From Limosilactobacillus portuensis (GTDB lineage Bacteria; Bacillota; Bacilli; Lactobacillales; Lactobacillaceae), in assembly GCF_014838735.1 (NCBI RefSeq), contig NZ_JABUXQ010000002.1:62001-126000 (forward strand): a stretch of DNA of 64,000 nucleotides. Direction: 5' to 3'. The notes below the pieces were generated by a model that saw only the letters and a list, made by a program, of their open reading frames with translations, was not told the origin of the DNA and made no database searches. Positions 44,517 through 53,051 of the stretch are shown piece by piece. The position numbers and the translations under genes are program-made. Position 1 is the first letter of the stretch. The number at the start of each line of letters is the position of its first letter.

Positions 44517-45377
44517 TCACTTTTTCTTAAGTAACTGTTGAACTCGATAATTTCTTTTTAGTAATATATTACAATTGATTTTTGTTTCAATGGTTTTTGC
44601 CCAACTATTAGCACCATCAATTTTATAATAAGAAGCCATTCTTATAAACATCATATTAAGTTCCGATTCCAACATCTCTAATTCAGAGCTTTTGTCATAC
44701 ATTTCGATTATCATATTAAACTCATTATTATGAGGCTTTACTTTAAAGTTAGCGATTCCGTTTACACCATGAGTATTATCGGAATAAGGGGCATACATGC
44801 CTAAATAAAGATCCTTAATTCTAAGATTTTTACATAGTTGATTAAAACTTGTATTTTTGTAATCCGGTTCAGCATTATACCAATGTTGTTTGATCTTATT
44901 CCTATTAGGAATATTTTGAGGAAATAGTGTATCGTATCTCTTTCTAAATTATTTTGTTGATTCTTCAAGGTTAGATGCCTCTGAAGGATCATTTTTTATT
45001 TGATTATCTATTTGTCGCTGCATATTTTTGGCTAATTTTTTATCAGTTAGTCTTTTTACTATGCTTAATGCCTTAATATGTGAATTCATTTTTTCATAAA
45101 AGAATAATAACTCAGCCCTGGCCTCAGTATTTTTTTGAAATATATATGTCAAATAAACCGATTGTTCAATAAATGTCCTTAATAATGTATCGGTCACATT
45201 AGTTAAACCATTATCTGTGAGAATTTTTATTGCCTTGGCATTTGATAATGAAGAATAGTACAAAGAAATAATTGCTACATCACTCGGTGTTAATTTTTGC
45301 TTTGAAAATACAGAATTATCCTCAAATAATTTGTCAATTAGTTTTTCGTTATCATCTATTGTTACTTCTAAACTCAT
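44517..45377 (-). pseudogene. DUF5677-like protein, interrupted by one in-frame TAA
   Basis: A 287-codon frame with a single TAA at 44949-44951. The N-terminal part (MSLEVTIDDNEKLIDKLFE) and C-terminal part (NAEPDYKNTSFNQLCKNL, then YSDNTHGVNGIANF) translate in the same frame on both sides of the stop. The pattern, with an Arg/Glu helix (LLRTFIEQSVYLTYIF) and a later H/N-rich part, resembles DUF5677 proteins, which often sit in defence loci; their role is not established. The start at 45377 has GGGGAG 6 nt upstream. It precedes mod by 22 nt, so it was or is an accessory gene of the restriction operon. Confidence 0.7.
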
Positions 45378-45393
45378 ATATTCTCCCCCTAAC

Positions 45394-45428
45394 TTCAAAA
45401 AGCACCCAGTTTTGACACTGGATGCTTT
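45394..45428 (-). terminator. intrinsic terminator after guaA
   Basis: The stem AAAGCA/TGCTTT plus CCAGT/ACTGG with one mismatch. On the minus strand a T5 run follows. It lies between guaA and the DUF5677-like gene. Confidence 0.75.
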
Positions 45429-45544
45429 CTTTATATGGCAAACACTTTGGCAAACAAACATATAGATTTAAGTGAGTTGGTCAAGTTTTAACACTGCCAA
45501 AATGCCGTTATATCGCCATTCCAACACTAAGTTACATTACAATA

Positions 45545-47098
45545 CTATTCATACTCAATAGTCGAAGGTGGCTTACTCGTGACATCGTAAAGGATCCGGT
45601 TAACGTGATCTACTTCATTAACGATCCGCACGGAAATCTTTTGTAAGACATCCCATGGAATCTTCGCAAAGTCAGCAGTCATCCCGTCAATTGATGTTAC
45701 GGCACGAATGGCAACGGCGTAATCATATGTCCGGCCATCACCCATGACACCAACTGAACGAATTCCTGGTAAGACGGTGAAGTATTGCCAGATCTTTTCA
45801 TCAAGTCCGGCCTTCTTAATCTCTTCACGCAAGATTGCGTCCGATTCACGGACAATTTCCAGCTTTTCTGGAGTAATTTCACCGATAACCCGGATACCAA
45901 GACCTGGACCTGGGAACGGTTGCCGCCAAACTAATTCGTGCGGGATCCCAAGCTTTTCACCCAATTCACGGGTTTCATCCTTAAAGAGCTTTCGTAATGG
46001 TTCGATCAGCTTAAAGCCGAGCTTCTTTGGCAAGCCCCCAACATTATGGTGTGACTTGATTGTTTGGGCAGTGTCAGTCCCAGATTCGATCACATCGGTG
46101 TAAAGGGTCCCTTGAGCGAGGAAGTCAGCGTCAGGAATCTTCTTTGCTTCTTCGTTGAAGACTTCGATAAATTCCTTACCAATAATCTTCCGCTTTGTTT
46201 CGGGATCAGTAACGCCCTCTAACTTACCGAGGAAGCGGTCAGCAGCGTCAACCTTGATAATGTTTACCCCAAGATCCTTATTCAAGGCTTTCATTACTTG
46301 ATCGGCTTCGTTCTTCCGTAACAGACCGTGGTCAACAAAGATACAAGTTAATTGGTCACCAATTGCCTTGTGGATCAGTACGGCAGTAACACTAGAATCA
46401 ACCCCACCGGAAAGGCCCAGGATAACCTTCTTGTCACCAACCTCTTGACGGATATGGTCAATTTGCAGATCGATAAAGTCATCCATTGTCCAGTTGTCCT
46501 TGGCACCACAAACGTCAAAGGCAAACCGCCGAAGAATGTCTAACCCATATTCGGAGTTCCGTACTTCAGCGTGGAATTGGATCCCGTAGAATTTCCGCTT
46601 GTTATCAGCGATTGCGGAAATTGGGCAATTCTTGCTGGTTGCGGTAACTTCAAAGCCTTCAGGTGCCTTGGTTACTAAGTCACCGTGACTCATCCAAACA
46701 TATTGCTTCTTTGGCAAGCCCTTGAACAATACCGCGTCATCTTTTAAGACTTCAATATCAGCACGACCATATTCGGAATTATCGGCCTTCTCAACCTTAC
46801 CGCCAAGATCGTATGACATTAATTGCATCCCATAACAAATCCCTAAAATTGGAATACCTAACTTAAAGATTTCAGGATCAACCTTAAAGGCATCCTTGTC
46901 GTAGACACTGTTTGGACCACCAGAGAAAATAATACCCTTCGGGTTAATCTTCTTGATTTCATCAGCCGTAATCTTGTGTGAAAGGAGTTCAGAATATACC
47001 CCAAAGTCACGCAAGCGTCGGGTAATCAATTGATTATACTGACTACCAAAATCAAGCACGATAATCTTATCAAAAGCATCCAAGTTTAATTTTGCCAC
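45545..47098 (-). CDS. guaA: GMP synthase (glutamine-hydrolysing)
   Basis: A 517-residue enzyme that makes GMP from XMP, ATP and glutamine. The N-terminal class I glutaminase domain has the nucleophile in [10 protein letters not shown] and the partners in [11 protein letters not shown]. The ATP-pyrophosphatase domain has the P-loop [11 protein letters not shown], and the C-terminal dimerisation domain ends KPPSTIEYE. Length is normal. It starts with GTG, with GGGAAG upstream. No purine riboswitch fold was recognised in the 150-nt leader. Confidence 0.97.
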   Translation of the reverse strand: MAKLNLDAFDKIIVLDFGSQYNQLITRRLRDFGVYSELLSHKITADEIKKINPKGIIFSGGPNSVYDKDAFKVDPEIFKLGIPILGICYGMQLMSYDLGGKVEKADNSEYGRADIEVLKDDAVLFKGLPKKQYVWMSHGDLVTKAPEGFEVTATSKNCPISAIADNKRKFYGIQFHAEVRNSEYGLDILRRFAFDVCGAKDNWTMDDFIDLQIDHIRQEVGDKKVILGLSGGVDSSVTAVLIHKAIGDQLTCIFVDHGLLRKNEADQVMKALNKDLGVNIIKVDAADRFLGKLEGVTDPETKRKIIGKEFIEVFNEEAKKIPDADFLAQGTLYTDVIESGTDTAQTIKSHHNVGGLPKKLGFKLIEPLRKLFKDETRELGEKLGIPHELVWRQPFPGPGLGIRVIGEITPEKLEIVRESDAILREEIKKAGLDEKIWQYFTVLPGIRSVGVMGDGRTYDYAVAIRAVTSIDGMTADFAKIPWDVLQKISVRIVNEVDHVNRILYDVTSKPPSTIEYE

Positions 47099-47203
47099 GT
47101 TGCCACTTCCCTTTTCTGAATTTCTTATTTCTTAACAACTAAGTTTACAAGCTAAACGTTTAATGGTCAATGATCATTATTAGTTCGTTTTTTAAACTAG
47201 ACA

Positions 47204-47242
47204 ACTCTTGATGCACCGTTTAAAAAGTAATACATCAAGAGT
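47204..47242 (-). terminator. weak hairpin after coaA
   Basis: A perfect 10-bp stem ACTCTTGATG/CATCAAGAGT with a 19-nt loop, downstream of coaA. The T run is not immediate, so termination is uncertain. Confidence 0.5.
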
Positions 47243-47248
47243 CAACTT

Positions 47249-48172
47249 TTAACCACGTTTTAAGTAGATTCGATCAACCACGTGATTAGCGGTCTTATGA
47301 AGAATGATATTTGCTCGATTACGGGTTGGCAAAATATAGTCAGTGAGGTTCGGTAAATCAACTGTTTGCCAAACATTCTTCGCCATCTTAAACGCTTCTT
47401 CTCGTGGTCCCTGAGAATATGAATAGTAATAATTATCCGGATCGGTAAGTGCCGTATCTAACAACATCCCAAACCGTTGCAGGTACCACTTTTCAATCTG
47501 CTCAGCATCAGCGTCAACATAAATTGCAGTATCGAAATAGTCACTAACATAAATTTGCTGACTAGATGGTAGTTGAAGAGTATTAATTCCTTCCACGATT
47601 AAAATATCTGGTTGCCGAATAACTAACGGCTGGTCTGGCATTACATCATACACTTGATGTGAGTATGTCGGTGCCTTTACTACTGCCTTACCAGCCTCGA
47701 TATCATTCATAAAGCGCAGCAGTTTCTCCATATCATACGATTCAGGGAACCCTTTCCGATCCAGGATCCCCCGCCGTTTCAATTCGGCATTTGGATAAAG
47801 GAAACCATCCGTGGTCATTAATTCAACCCGCTTATCTGGGAGAAGCTTATTTAGCAAAATACTTAAAAGCCGGGCAATCGTACTCTTACCAACCGCAACT
47901 GATCCCGCAATCCCGATAATATACGGGACCCGTTCACTTTTCTGGTGGAGAAAATTAGCCTTTTGCATCTGCCATTCCAGATGATTTTGAAAGCGCAACT
48001 GAAGCAGCTTAATTAGTGGCAAATAGACATCCTGGACATCTTCAATTGAAATTCGGTCATTAAGCGATTTAATCTCATCAAGATTATCCTGGCTCAAACG
48101 AACCGTATCAGTTGGAAAGAAGCTGTGCCACTCCTGTCGATCAAATTGCTCATAATTCATCCATTCATTCAT
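47249..48172 (-). CDS. coaA: type I pantothenate kinase
   Basis: A 307-residue P-loop kinase that phosphorylates pantothenate, the first and controlling step of coenzyme A synthesis. The P-loop is [17 protein letters not shown], and further motifs are [27 protein letters not shown] and [13 protein letters not shown]. Length matches E. coli-type PanK. The start at 48172 ([10 protein letters not shown]) is used because the ATG upstream overlaps its own ribosome site (GAAGGA). It stands alone on the minus strand. Confidence 0.96.
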   Translation of the reverse strand: MNEWMNYEQFDRQEWHSFFPTDTVRLSQDNLDEIKSLNDRISIEDVQDVYLPLIKLLQLRFQNHLEWQMQKANFLHQKSERVPYIIGIAGSVAVGKSTIARLLSILLNKLLPDKRVELMTTDGFLYPNAELKRRGILDRKGFPESYDMEKLLRFMNDIEAGKAVVKAPTYSHQVYDVMPDQPLVIRQPDILIVEGINTLQLPSSQQIYVSDYFDTAIYVDADAEQIEKWYLQRFGMLLDTALTDPDNYYYSYSQGPREEAFKMAKNVWQTVDLPNLTDYILPTRNRANIILHKTANHVVDRIYLKRG

Positions 48173-48393
48173 AGTTACTGATTCCTTCATTAATATAATG
48201 TAAGCGATTAACAATAATCATACCATATTTAGTATGACTAGATCAGAAAGTGTTCTTGATTATATTTATCAACAAATTCAGCAAAGAATGGTAATGATAA
48301 TTGGACAAAACCACGACGAGGAACCGGAATCAATTGATCGGCTATAACATACTCGTTTATATTTGCTTATCTTATTTTATATTTCAATCAAAT

Positions 48394-48425
48394 AAAAAAC
48401 CTGTCAGTTTATTGCTGACAGGTTT
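48394..48425 (-). terminator. intrinsic terminator after ltaS-like gene
   Basis: The stem AACCTGTCAG/CTGACAGGTT with a T6 run on the minus strand. Confidence 0.85.
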
Positions 48426-48434
48426 ATATACACC

Positions 48435-50525
48435 TTAATCTGGGAAACTAGGATTCTGATCCTTTAATTCCGGTGCGTCAGTCGAGTAATCATCATAAGT
48501 ACTCTGATTATTATTCTCTGCCTTCACACTTGTCTTGTGTTTCTTCTGATCCTTCTTCAGGTTCTTCAGACTCTTCTTCATATTGTAAGTGTAGTCCTTC
48601 TTGTTGACCTTCTTGAATCCTGGAAGATTATAGAAGCGAATCAGGTCACCATTCATTACCTTATCGGCTAAGCCTAACTCAGTTGTGACGTACTTTTGAA
48701 TCTTGTCAAACTGCTTCTGTTCCTTTGCCGTTGGGTTCTTAATCTGCTTTCCAGTAGCAGTGTGATAGTAATCACCATTATATTTCGTATATTTTGGCGT
48801 TACCCAGTCGCCATTCCGGAACGGCACAATTTGATTGCGATCCTTAGAAAGAAGATCTTGTCCGAATTGAATATACTTGTCTGAACTGATTCCTAACAAG
48901 TCCTCGATGGTTGGCAGAACATCAATTTCACCACCATAAGTATGATCAATTCCACCCTTAAGGCCAGGAGCATTGATCATGAATGGAACCTTTTGGAACA
49001 TTGCCAAGTCGTAGTTGGTAACCTTCTTTTTACCTAAAATCTGAGCGATTGCTGGCCGGTGGTTATTTGAAATTCCGTAGTGGTCACCATATAAAATAAT
49101 GACACTATTTTGCCGTAAGCCAGACTTATCAAGGTAATCTAAGAATTCACCAATTGATTGATCAAGGTAATGGGCGGTTTGAATATAGTGATCAACCGTG
49201 TCATCCCCAGTCTTCCAGGCATCAATTGAAGTATTCTTCTTATCGATAATGTATGGGTAGTGGTTAGTAACGGTAATCAACTTAGCATAGAATGGTTGCG
49301 GCAACTGCTCTATGTAGTGCATTGATTCCTTCATGAAGATCTTATCCTTCAACCCATAACCCAATTCTTGATCCTTAACCTTTGGGTAGTAGCTCTTACT
49401 AAAGAAGTACTGGTAACCAAATGACTTATAAGCATTGTCACGGTTCCAGAAACTTGGCACATCCCCGTGGAACGAAGCTGTCGTGTAACCCAGCTTTTGG
49501 TGCAATAGAGCAGGTGCTGACTGGAACGTGTTATTCGTCCCATCAGTAACCATTGCTGAACCTTCTGGCAACCCATAAAGGGAATTTTCTAGCATCATTT
49601 CGGCATCGGCAGTCTTCCCTTGACCAACCTGGTGGAAGAAGTTATCAAACGCTAAAGTATTAGATGAGTGGTATAGCTTGTTTAAGTTTGGCATTACTTC
49701 TTGACCATTTTGCTTATAGTCAATCATAAATTGCTGCAAACTTTCCAAGTGGATAACGAAGATATTCTTTCCCCGCATCGTCCCTTCATACTCAACATTT
49801 GGACCAGCATAGTTCTTCTTTAAGAACTTTTGCACTGGCTTTAGCTGTTCCTTATTTGCTTTAGCCTTAACCACACTGTTGTGAGTTGTCTTTACCCCAT
49901 CATAAATAGTGTAAGCTTGTAACCCGAGGTACTTAACGATGTAGTTATTATCAAATGTCCGGGTTAACAATTGCGAACGGTTTGATTCGGCCATCCCCAA
50001 GTTAACACCAAACAAGACAAAACCTAACGCGGTAATTGTCATCGCATAGCGAATCTTAAAGTACCGCATATCAATCCGAATAACATGGAACAGGAGTACT
50101 AATGCAAGAATAATCACATCAGCGTAGACCAAGAAATCCTCTGGACGAATAATTCCGAGAATACTCGTCCCTAAGTTATTAGAGGCTGCTCCTGACCCCT
50201 TAATAATATTAAATGTAATAAAATCGGAAAATTCACGGTAGTACAGGATATTAGCGAACAGCCAGGTTGAGAGTAATGCATTAATAATCAGCATTAACCA
50301 GTACGATAACCGTCCCCTAAAATATAACGCAATTCCCAGAAAAACTAAGGCACCCGGAATGGTATTAAATGCCAAGAGGAAATGCTGAACGCTCCCCTTA
50401 ACACCCAAGTTAAACTCAGTACTATATGCCCAGTAACTTTTAATTGCAAACAGGAGTACTACTAGCAGAAAAAAGCCAAGCTTGGTATTCAAGCCGTGCC
50501 AGAGCTTCTGCAACGCTGTCTTCAT
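48435..50525 (-). CDS. LtaS-type lipoteichoic acid synthase family sulfatase-fold enzyme
   Basis: A 696-residue membrane enzyme. Five hydrophobic helices fill about residues 10-190. The external sulfatase-like domain follows, with VIHLESLQQF, the catalytic threonine in GQGKTADAEMM and the metal-site YGDHYGIS. It transfers glycerol phosphate from phosphatidylglycerol to lipoteichoic acid chains in well-studied relatives. The C-terminus is a Lys/Asp/Asn-rich tail. The start at 50525 has GGAGG upstream. Firmicutes often have several paralogs; this one could be the main synthase or a primase-like or stress paralog. Confidence 0.88.
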   Translation of the reverse strand: MKTALQKLWHGLNTKLGFFLLVVLLFAIKSYWAYSTEFNLGVKGSVQHFLLAFNTIPGALVFLGIALYFRGRLSYWLMLIINALLSTWLFANILYYREFSDFITFNIIKGSGAASNNLGTSILGIIRPEDFLVYADVIILALVLLFHVIRIDMRYFKIRYAMTITALGFVLFGVNLGMAESNRSQLLTRTFDNNYIVKYLGLQAYTIYDGVKTTHNSVVKAKANKEQLKPVQKFLKKNYAGPNVEYEGTMRGKNIFVIHLESLQQFMIDYKQNGQEVMPNLNKLYHSSNTLAFDNFFHQVGQGKTADAEMMLENSLYGLPEGSAMVTDGTNNTFQSAPALLHQKLGYTTASFHGDVPSFWNRDNAYKSFGYQYFFSKSYYPKVKDQELGYGLKDKIFMKESMHYIEQLPQPFYAKLITVTNHYPYIIDKKNTSIDAWKTGDDTVDHYIQTAHYLDQSIGEFLDYLDKSGLRQNSVIILYGDHYGISNNHRPAIAQILGKKKVTNYDLAMFQKVPFMINAPGLKGGIDHTYGGEIDVLPTIEDLLGISSDKYIQFGQDLLSKDRNQIVPFRNGDWVTPKYTKYNGDYYHTATGKQIKNPTAKEQKQFDKIQKYVTTELGLADKVMNGDLIRFYNLPGFKKVNKKDYTYNMKKSLKNLKKDQKKHKTSVKAENNNQSTYDDYSTDAPELKDQNPSFPD

Positions 50526-50624
50526 AATCGTTCCTCCATTAAAAAATATCAATACCTACAATATTACAACAATTTAGAGTGAGCAACCTTTAAAAACTTA
50601 TTTCAAAAAAAATTAAGAATAAAG

Positions 50625-50738
50625 TAGAGTGCCTTCGCCCCAAAGAGTTCCCGGAAAGCTAGCAATTTCTCTCGACGAAGGCGTCTTGCGCCTAGGAGAG
50701 AGGTTGCTAGCTCTAGGGAACTCGGGCGAAGCACGTTT
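50625..50738 (+). repeat. structured repeat, copy B1
   Basis: Starts TAGAGTG. Stems: CTTCGCCC/GGGCGAAG (50633-50640 with 50724-50731), GAGTTCCC/GGGAACTC (50645-50652 with 50716-50723), AGCTAGCAA/TTGCTAGCT (50657-50665 with 50704-50712), CTCTC/GAGAG and AGGCG/CGCCT. It differs from copies A and B2 at both sides of several pairs, keeping complementarity. Confidence 0.8.
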
Positions 50739-50740
50739 AA

Positions 50741-50857
50741 TAGAGTGTGAGCCAGCAGAGAACTTGCGGAAAGCTAACAATTTCTCCCGACTGAATGCTG
50801 AAAGCATCTGGGAGGGAGGTTGTTAGCTCTAGCAAGTTCCTGGCGAACACGTTTAAA
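50741..50857 (+). repeat. structured repeat, copy B2
   Basis: Starts TAGAGTG, 116 bp after B1. Stems: GCCAG/CTGGC, GAACTTGC/GCAAGTTC (50760-50767 with 50832-50839), AGCTAACAA/TTGTTAGCT (50772-50780 with 50820-50828), CTCCC/GGGAG and ATGCT/AGCAT (50795-50799 with 50803-50807). The apical stem replaces AGGCG/CGCCT of the other copies. Confidence 0.8.
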
Positions 50858-50858
50858 T

Positions 50859-50930
50859 TAGAGTGCGAGCAGTTCTTGACTATGTTACCTAGAACTGAAG
50901 ATAGTTCCTGGCGAAGGAGTGAACCAGAAA
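50859..50930 (+). repeat. degenerate third unit of the structured repeat
   Basis: Starts TAGAGTG at 50859, 118 bp after B2, with an AGTTCT/AGAACT stem, but without the longer nested stems. The tail CTGGCGAAGGAGTGAACC resembles the 3' side of the other copies. Confidence 0.55.
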
Positions 50931-50937
50931 ACTTATT

Positions 50938-51016
50938 TTCGTCTGTGAACCCTCGCAAGGCTGATTAGTCTTCTTGCTACCAACCTGTTGGTGAAAGAAG
51001 TCAATCAGCTACTGCG
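50938..51016 (+). repeat. module shared with 8679-8706, carrying an inserted hairpin
   Basis: TTTCGTCTGTGAACCC and CTACTGCGC flank a hairpin of CTGATT and CTTCTT paired with AAGAAG and AATCAG, with ACCAAC/GTTGGT at the top. At 8679-8706 the same two blocks sit almost directly next to each other. Confidence 0.65.
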
Positions 51017-51058
51017 CAGTTCTTAACCAGCTACCAAAAATAACAACCACTCACATTC

Positions 51059-51090
51059 TTTGTTGTATTTGCAACAAAATATCATATACT
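51059..51090 (+). promoter_or_regulatory. EamA promoter with marR-type operator
   Basis: TTGTAT (51063-51068), a 16-nt spacer and TATACT (51085-51090). The palindrome TTTGTTG...CAACAAA (51059-51065 with 51072-51078) overlaps the -35, as in the marR promoter (16445-16473). Confidence 0.75.
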
Positions 51091-51121
51091 AGGATAGTAA
51101 ATATTTTGGGGAGGAATCTTA

Positions 51122-52015
51122 ATGTCAAAACGTAAGACTAATTTACTCTTGCTAACCGTAGCCATTCTCTGGGGCGCAAGCTATATCTTCGTCCGAATGG
51201 CAATCAATGCTGGAATGCAGTCAGGAATGATTAATGCTGTCCGGGGGACGATGTGTGTGGTTGGCTGCCTGATTGTCTTTAATAAAAGTATCCGGCAAAT
51301 GACTTGGTTTGATTTCAAGGCAGGTCTATTAATGGGGATTACTAACTTTGTCGCCTATTACTTACAAACTGACGGTCTCCGTTTTACCACGCCAGCCAAA
51401 AACGCCTTTATCACTACCATGTATGTTGCTCTGTCACCACTTCTCTTATGGATTCTTTGGCACGAACGGCCACGACGGAAAACCTACTTTGTTATTCCGC
51501 TAGCGTTAATCGGGATGGGCATTTTAACTAATGTTACAGCTACTGGATTAGCCTTAAATTATGGTGACCTTTTGACCCTTATTTCTTCAATCTTCTGGGC
51601 CCTCCAGTTAATCTTCTTTGGCAAAATTGCCTCGAAAGCTTCAAGTCCTTGGGTGATTATCTTTATGATCGGATTAATCCAGGGCGCTGCCGGATGGGGT
51701 GTTTCCTTTGCAACTGAGGCCCAAACTTTCTCTCACATCCACTGGCTCCAAGCGTTAATTCCTGTTGCTCTGCTTGCCATTCTCGTTACTTTCATTGCTC
51801 AGGGAATGCAAATTACCGCCCAAAAATATACCGATGCTACATCAGCTGGCTTGCTTCTGATGCTTGAATCGTTCTTTGCCAGTGTTCTGTCAGTAATTTT
51901 GGGTTATGATTCATTAACCCATTCGCTGATCATTGGTGGAGCAATCTTACTTCTCGCAAATGCGATTATGCAAACTGATCTTCACCGTCTCCCGTTCTTA
52001 AAACGGACTAATTAA
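51122..52015 (+). CDS. EamA/DMT-family transporter (first of a pair)
   Basis: A 297-residue membrane protein with ten predicted helices in two EamA repeats. Landmarks are LWGASYIFVRMAINAG, VRGTMCVVGCL, FTTPAKNAFITTMYVALSP and the second-half AQKYTDATSAGLLLMLESFFA. DMT exporters move amino acids, nucleosides or drugs; the substrate is unknown. GGGGAGGAA precedes the ATG. It is followed by a close paralog, 79 nt downstream. Its promoter carries a marR-type operator, suggesting control by the MarR protein at 15968-16420. Confidence 0.9.
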   Translation: MSKRKTNLLLLTVAILWGASYIFVRMAINAGMQSGMINAVRGTMCVVGCLIVFNKSIRQMTWFDFKAGLLMGITNFVAYYLQTDGLRFTTPAKNAFITTMYVALSPLLLWILWHERPRRKTYFVIPLALIGMGILTNVTATGLALNYGDLLTLISSIFWALQLIFFGKIASKASSPWVIIFMIGLIQGAAGWGVSFATEAQTFSHIHWLQALIPVALLAILVTFIAQGMQITAQKYTDATSAGLLLMLESFFASVLSVILGYDSLTHSLIIGGAILLLANAIMQTDLHRLPFLKRTN

Positions 52016-52094
52016 TTGCATTTAGCATCAACAATTGGTACTCTGCAATTATCTTTTAACCAAGAACTTCTTGGAAGCTGAAAGGAGTACGCCG

Positions 52095-52991
52095 ATGAAG
52101 CTTTCCAAAACAGCCGCTAACCTCCTTCTCGTTTTTGTAACCATTCTTTGGGGGAGCACCTATATTTTCAATAAAATGGTGGTTAATGCCGGAATGCAAT
52201 CAGGAACCATCAATGCGGTTCGTGGTGCTATGTGCGTGGCTGGCGGAATCATCCTCTTTCACCGCCAGCTAAAACAAGCTACCCGGTTTGACATCAAAGT
52301 AGGGTTAATCGTTGGCCTGGTTAACTTTTGCGGTTATTATCTAAGAACGCTCGGTCTTCGTTTCACAACACCGGCCAAGAGTTCCTTTATCACCGTGACT
52401 TACGTTATCTTGACGCCACTAATTTTATGGATTTTTTGGCACGAACGGCCACAACTCAAGATCATTTTTGCGATCCCGCTGTCGCTTGCTGGAATGGCAA
52501 TTCTAACAGGTATTACCGGAAGTTCCTGGTCTCTTCGGTCAGGCGACCTAATCACTTTCTTCTCCGCCTTCTTCTGGGCATTGCAAATTATCATTTTCGG
52601 TAAATATGCTAGTCGGGCATCTAGTCCGTGGATTATCATTACATTGATCGGAGTTGTCCAAGTAATTTGTGGTACCCCATTAGCACTAACAACAGAACGA
52701 GCATCCCTTACCCACATTCATTGGCTCCAAGCACTTCTTCCACTAGCAATCATCGCTGTGGTAATTACCTTTGTCGCTCGGGGAATCCAGATTAGGGCGC
52801 AAAAGTACACTGATGCCACTTCTGCAAGTTTGATTCTGATGAGCGAATCATTCTTTGCAACCGTCATTTCCGTTTTTCTCGGCTACGACCAGCTTTCACT
52901 ACGGTTAGTTATTGGTGGTCTACTGATTATTATAGCTAACGTGATCATGCAGTTTAATTTCCGTAAGTCAAAGCTAAGAGTGCAAGATTAA
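52095..52991 (+). CDS. EamA/DMT-family transporter (second of a pair)
   Basis: A 298-residue paralog of the gene before it: the same LWGSTYIFNKMVVNAGMQSG opening, FTTPAKSSFITVTYV and AQKYTDATSASLILMSESFFA. Tandem duplication is likely. The start at 52095 has AAGGAG 8 nt upstream, while the upstream TTG/ATG options do not. The two may form a heterodimer, as some DMT transporters do, or have diverged in substrate. The pair is followed by a bidirectional terminator. Confidence 0.9.
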   Translation: MKLSKTAANLLLVFVTILWGSTYIFNKMVVNAGMQSGTINAVRGAMCVAGGIILFHRQLKQATRFDIKVGLIVGLVNFCGYYLRTLGLRFTTPAKSSFITVTYVILTPLILWIFWHERPQLKIIFAIPLSLAGMAILTGITGSSWSLRSGDLITFFSAFFWALQIIIFGKYASRASSPWIIITLIGVVQVICGTPLALTTERASLTHIHWLQALLPLAIIAVVITFVARGIQIRAQKYTDATSASLILMSESFFATVISVFLGYDQLSLRLVIGGLLIIIANVIMQFNFRKSKLRVQD

Positions 52992-53005
52992 ACTATCTTT
53001 AAGAC

Positions 53006-53044
53006 AAAGACCTAAGTTCCCGCCAAACGGAGACTTAGGTCTTT
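53006..53044. terminator. bidirectional terminator between EamA pair and helD
   Basis: The stem AAAGACCTAAGT/ACTTAGGTCTTT (53006-53017 with 53033-53044), with short T-rich tails on both sides. Confidence 0.8.
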
Positions 53045-53051
53045 GCTTTAA

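Larger units (their letters stand above)
50526..51121. other. gene-free stretch with structured repeats before EamA pair
   Basis: This 596-nt stretch between the ltaS-like gene and the EamA genes holds two tandem copies of the structured repeat (50625-50857), a degenerate third unit (50859-50930), the inverted module (50938-51016) and the EamA promoter and operator (51059-51090). Confidence 0.75.

Noticed and set aside
44801-44992. Separate small ORF of 63 residues
   Set aside because: It is in a different frame from the DUF5677-like gene, which reads through the same DNA with domain sense. It lacks a ribosome site.
45429-45544. Possible attachment site with repeated TGGCAAACA near guaA
   Set aside because: Only a short direct repeat is visible, with no integrase and no matching copy at the other end of the accessory stretch.
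47099-47248. Purine riboswitch before guaA
   Set aside because: No three-way junction with the conserved loops was recognised in the leader.
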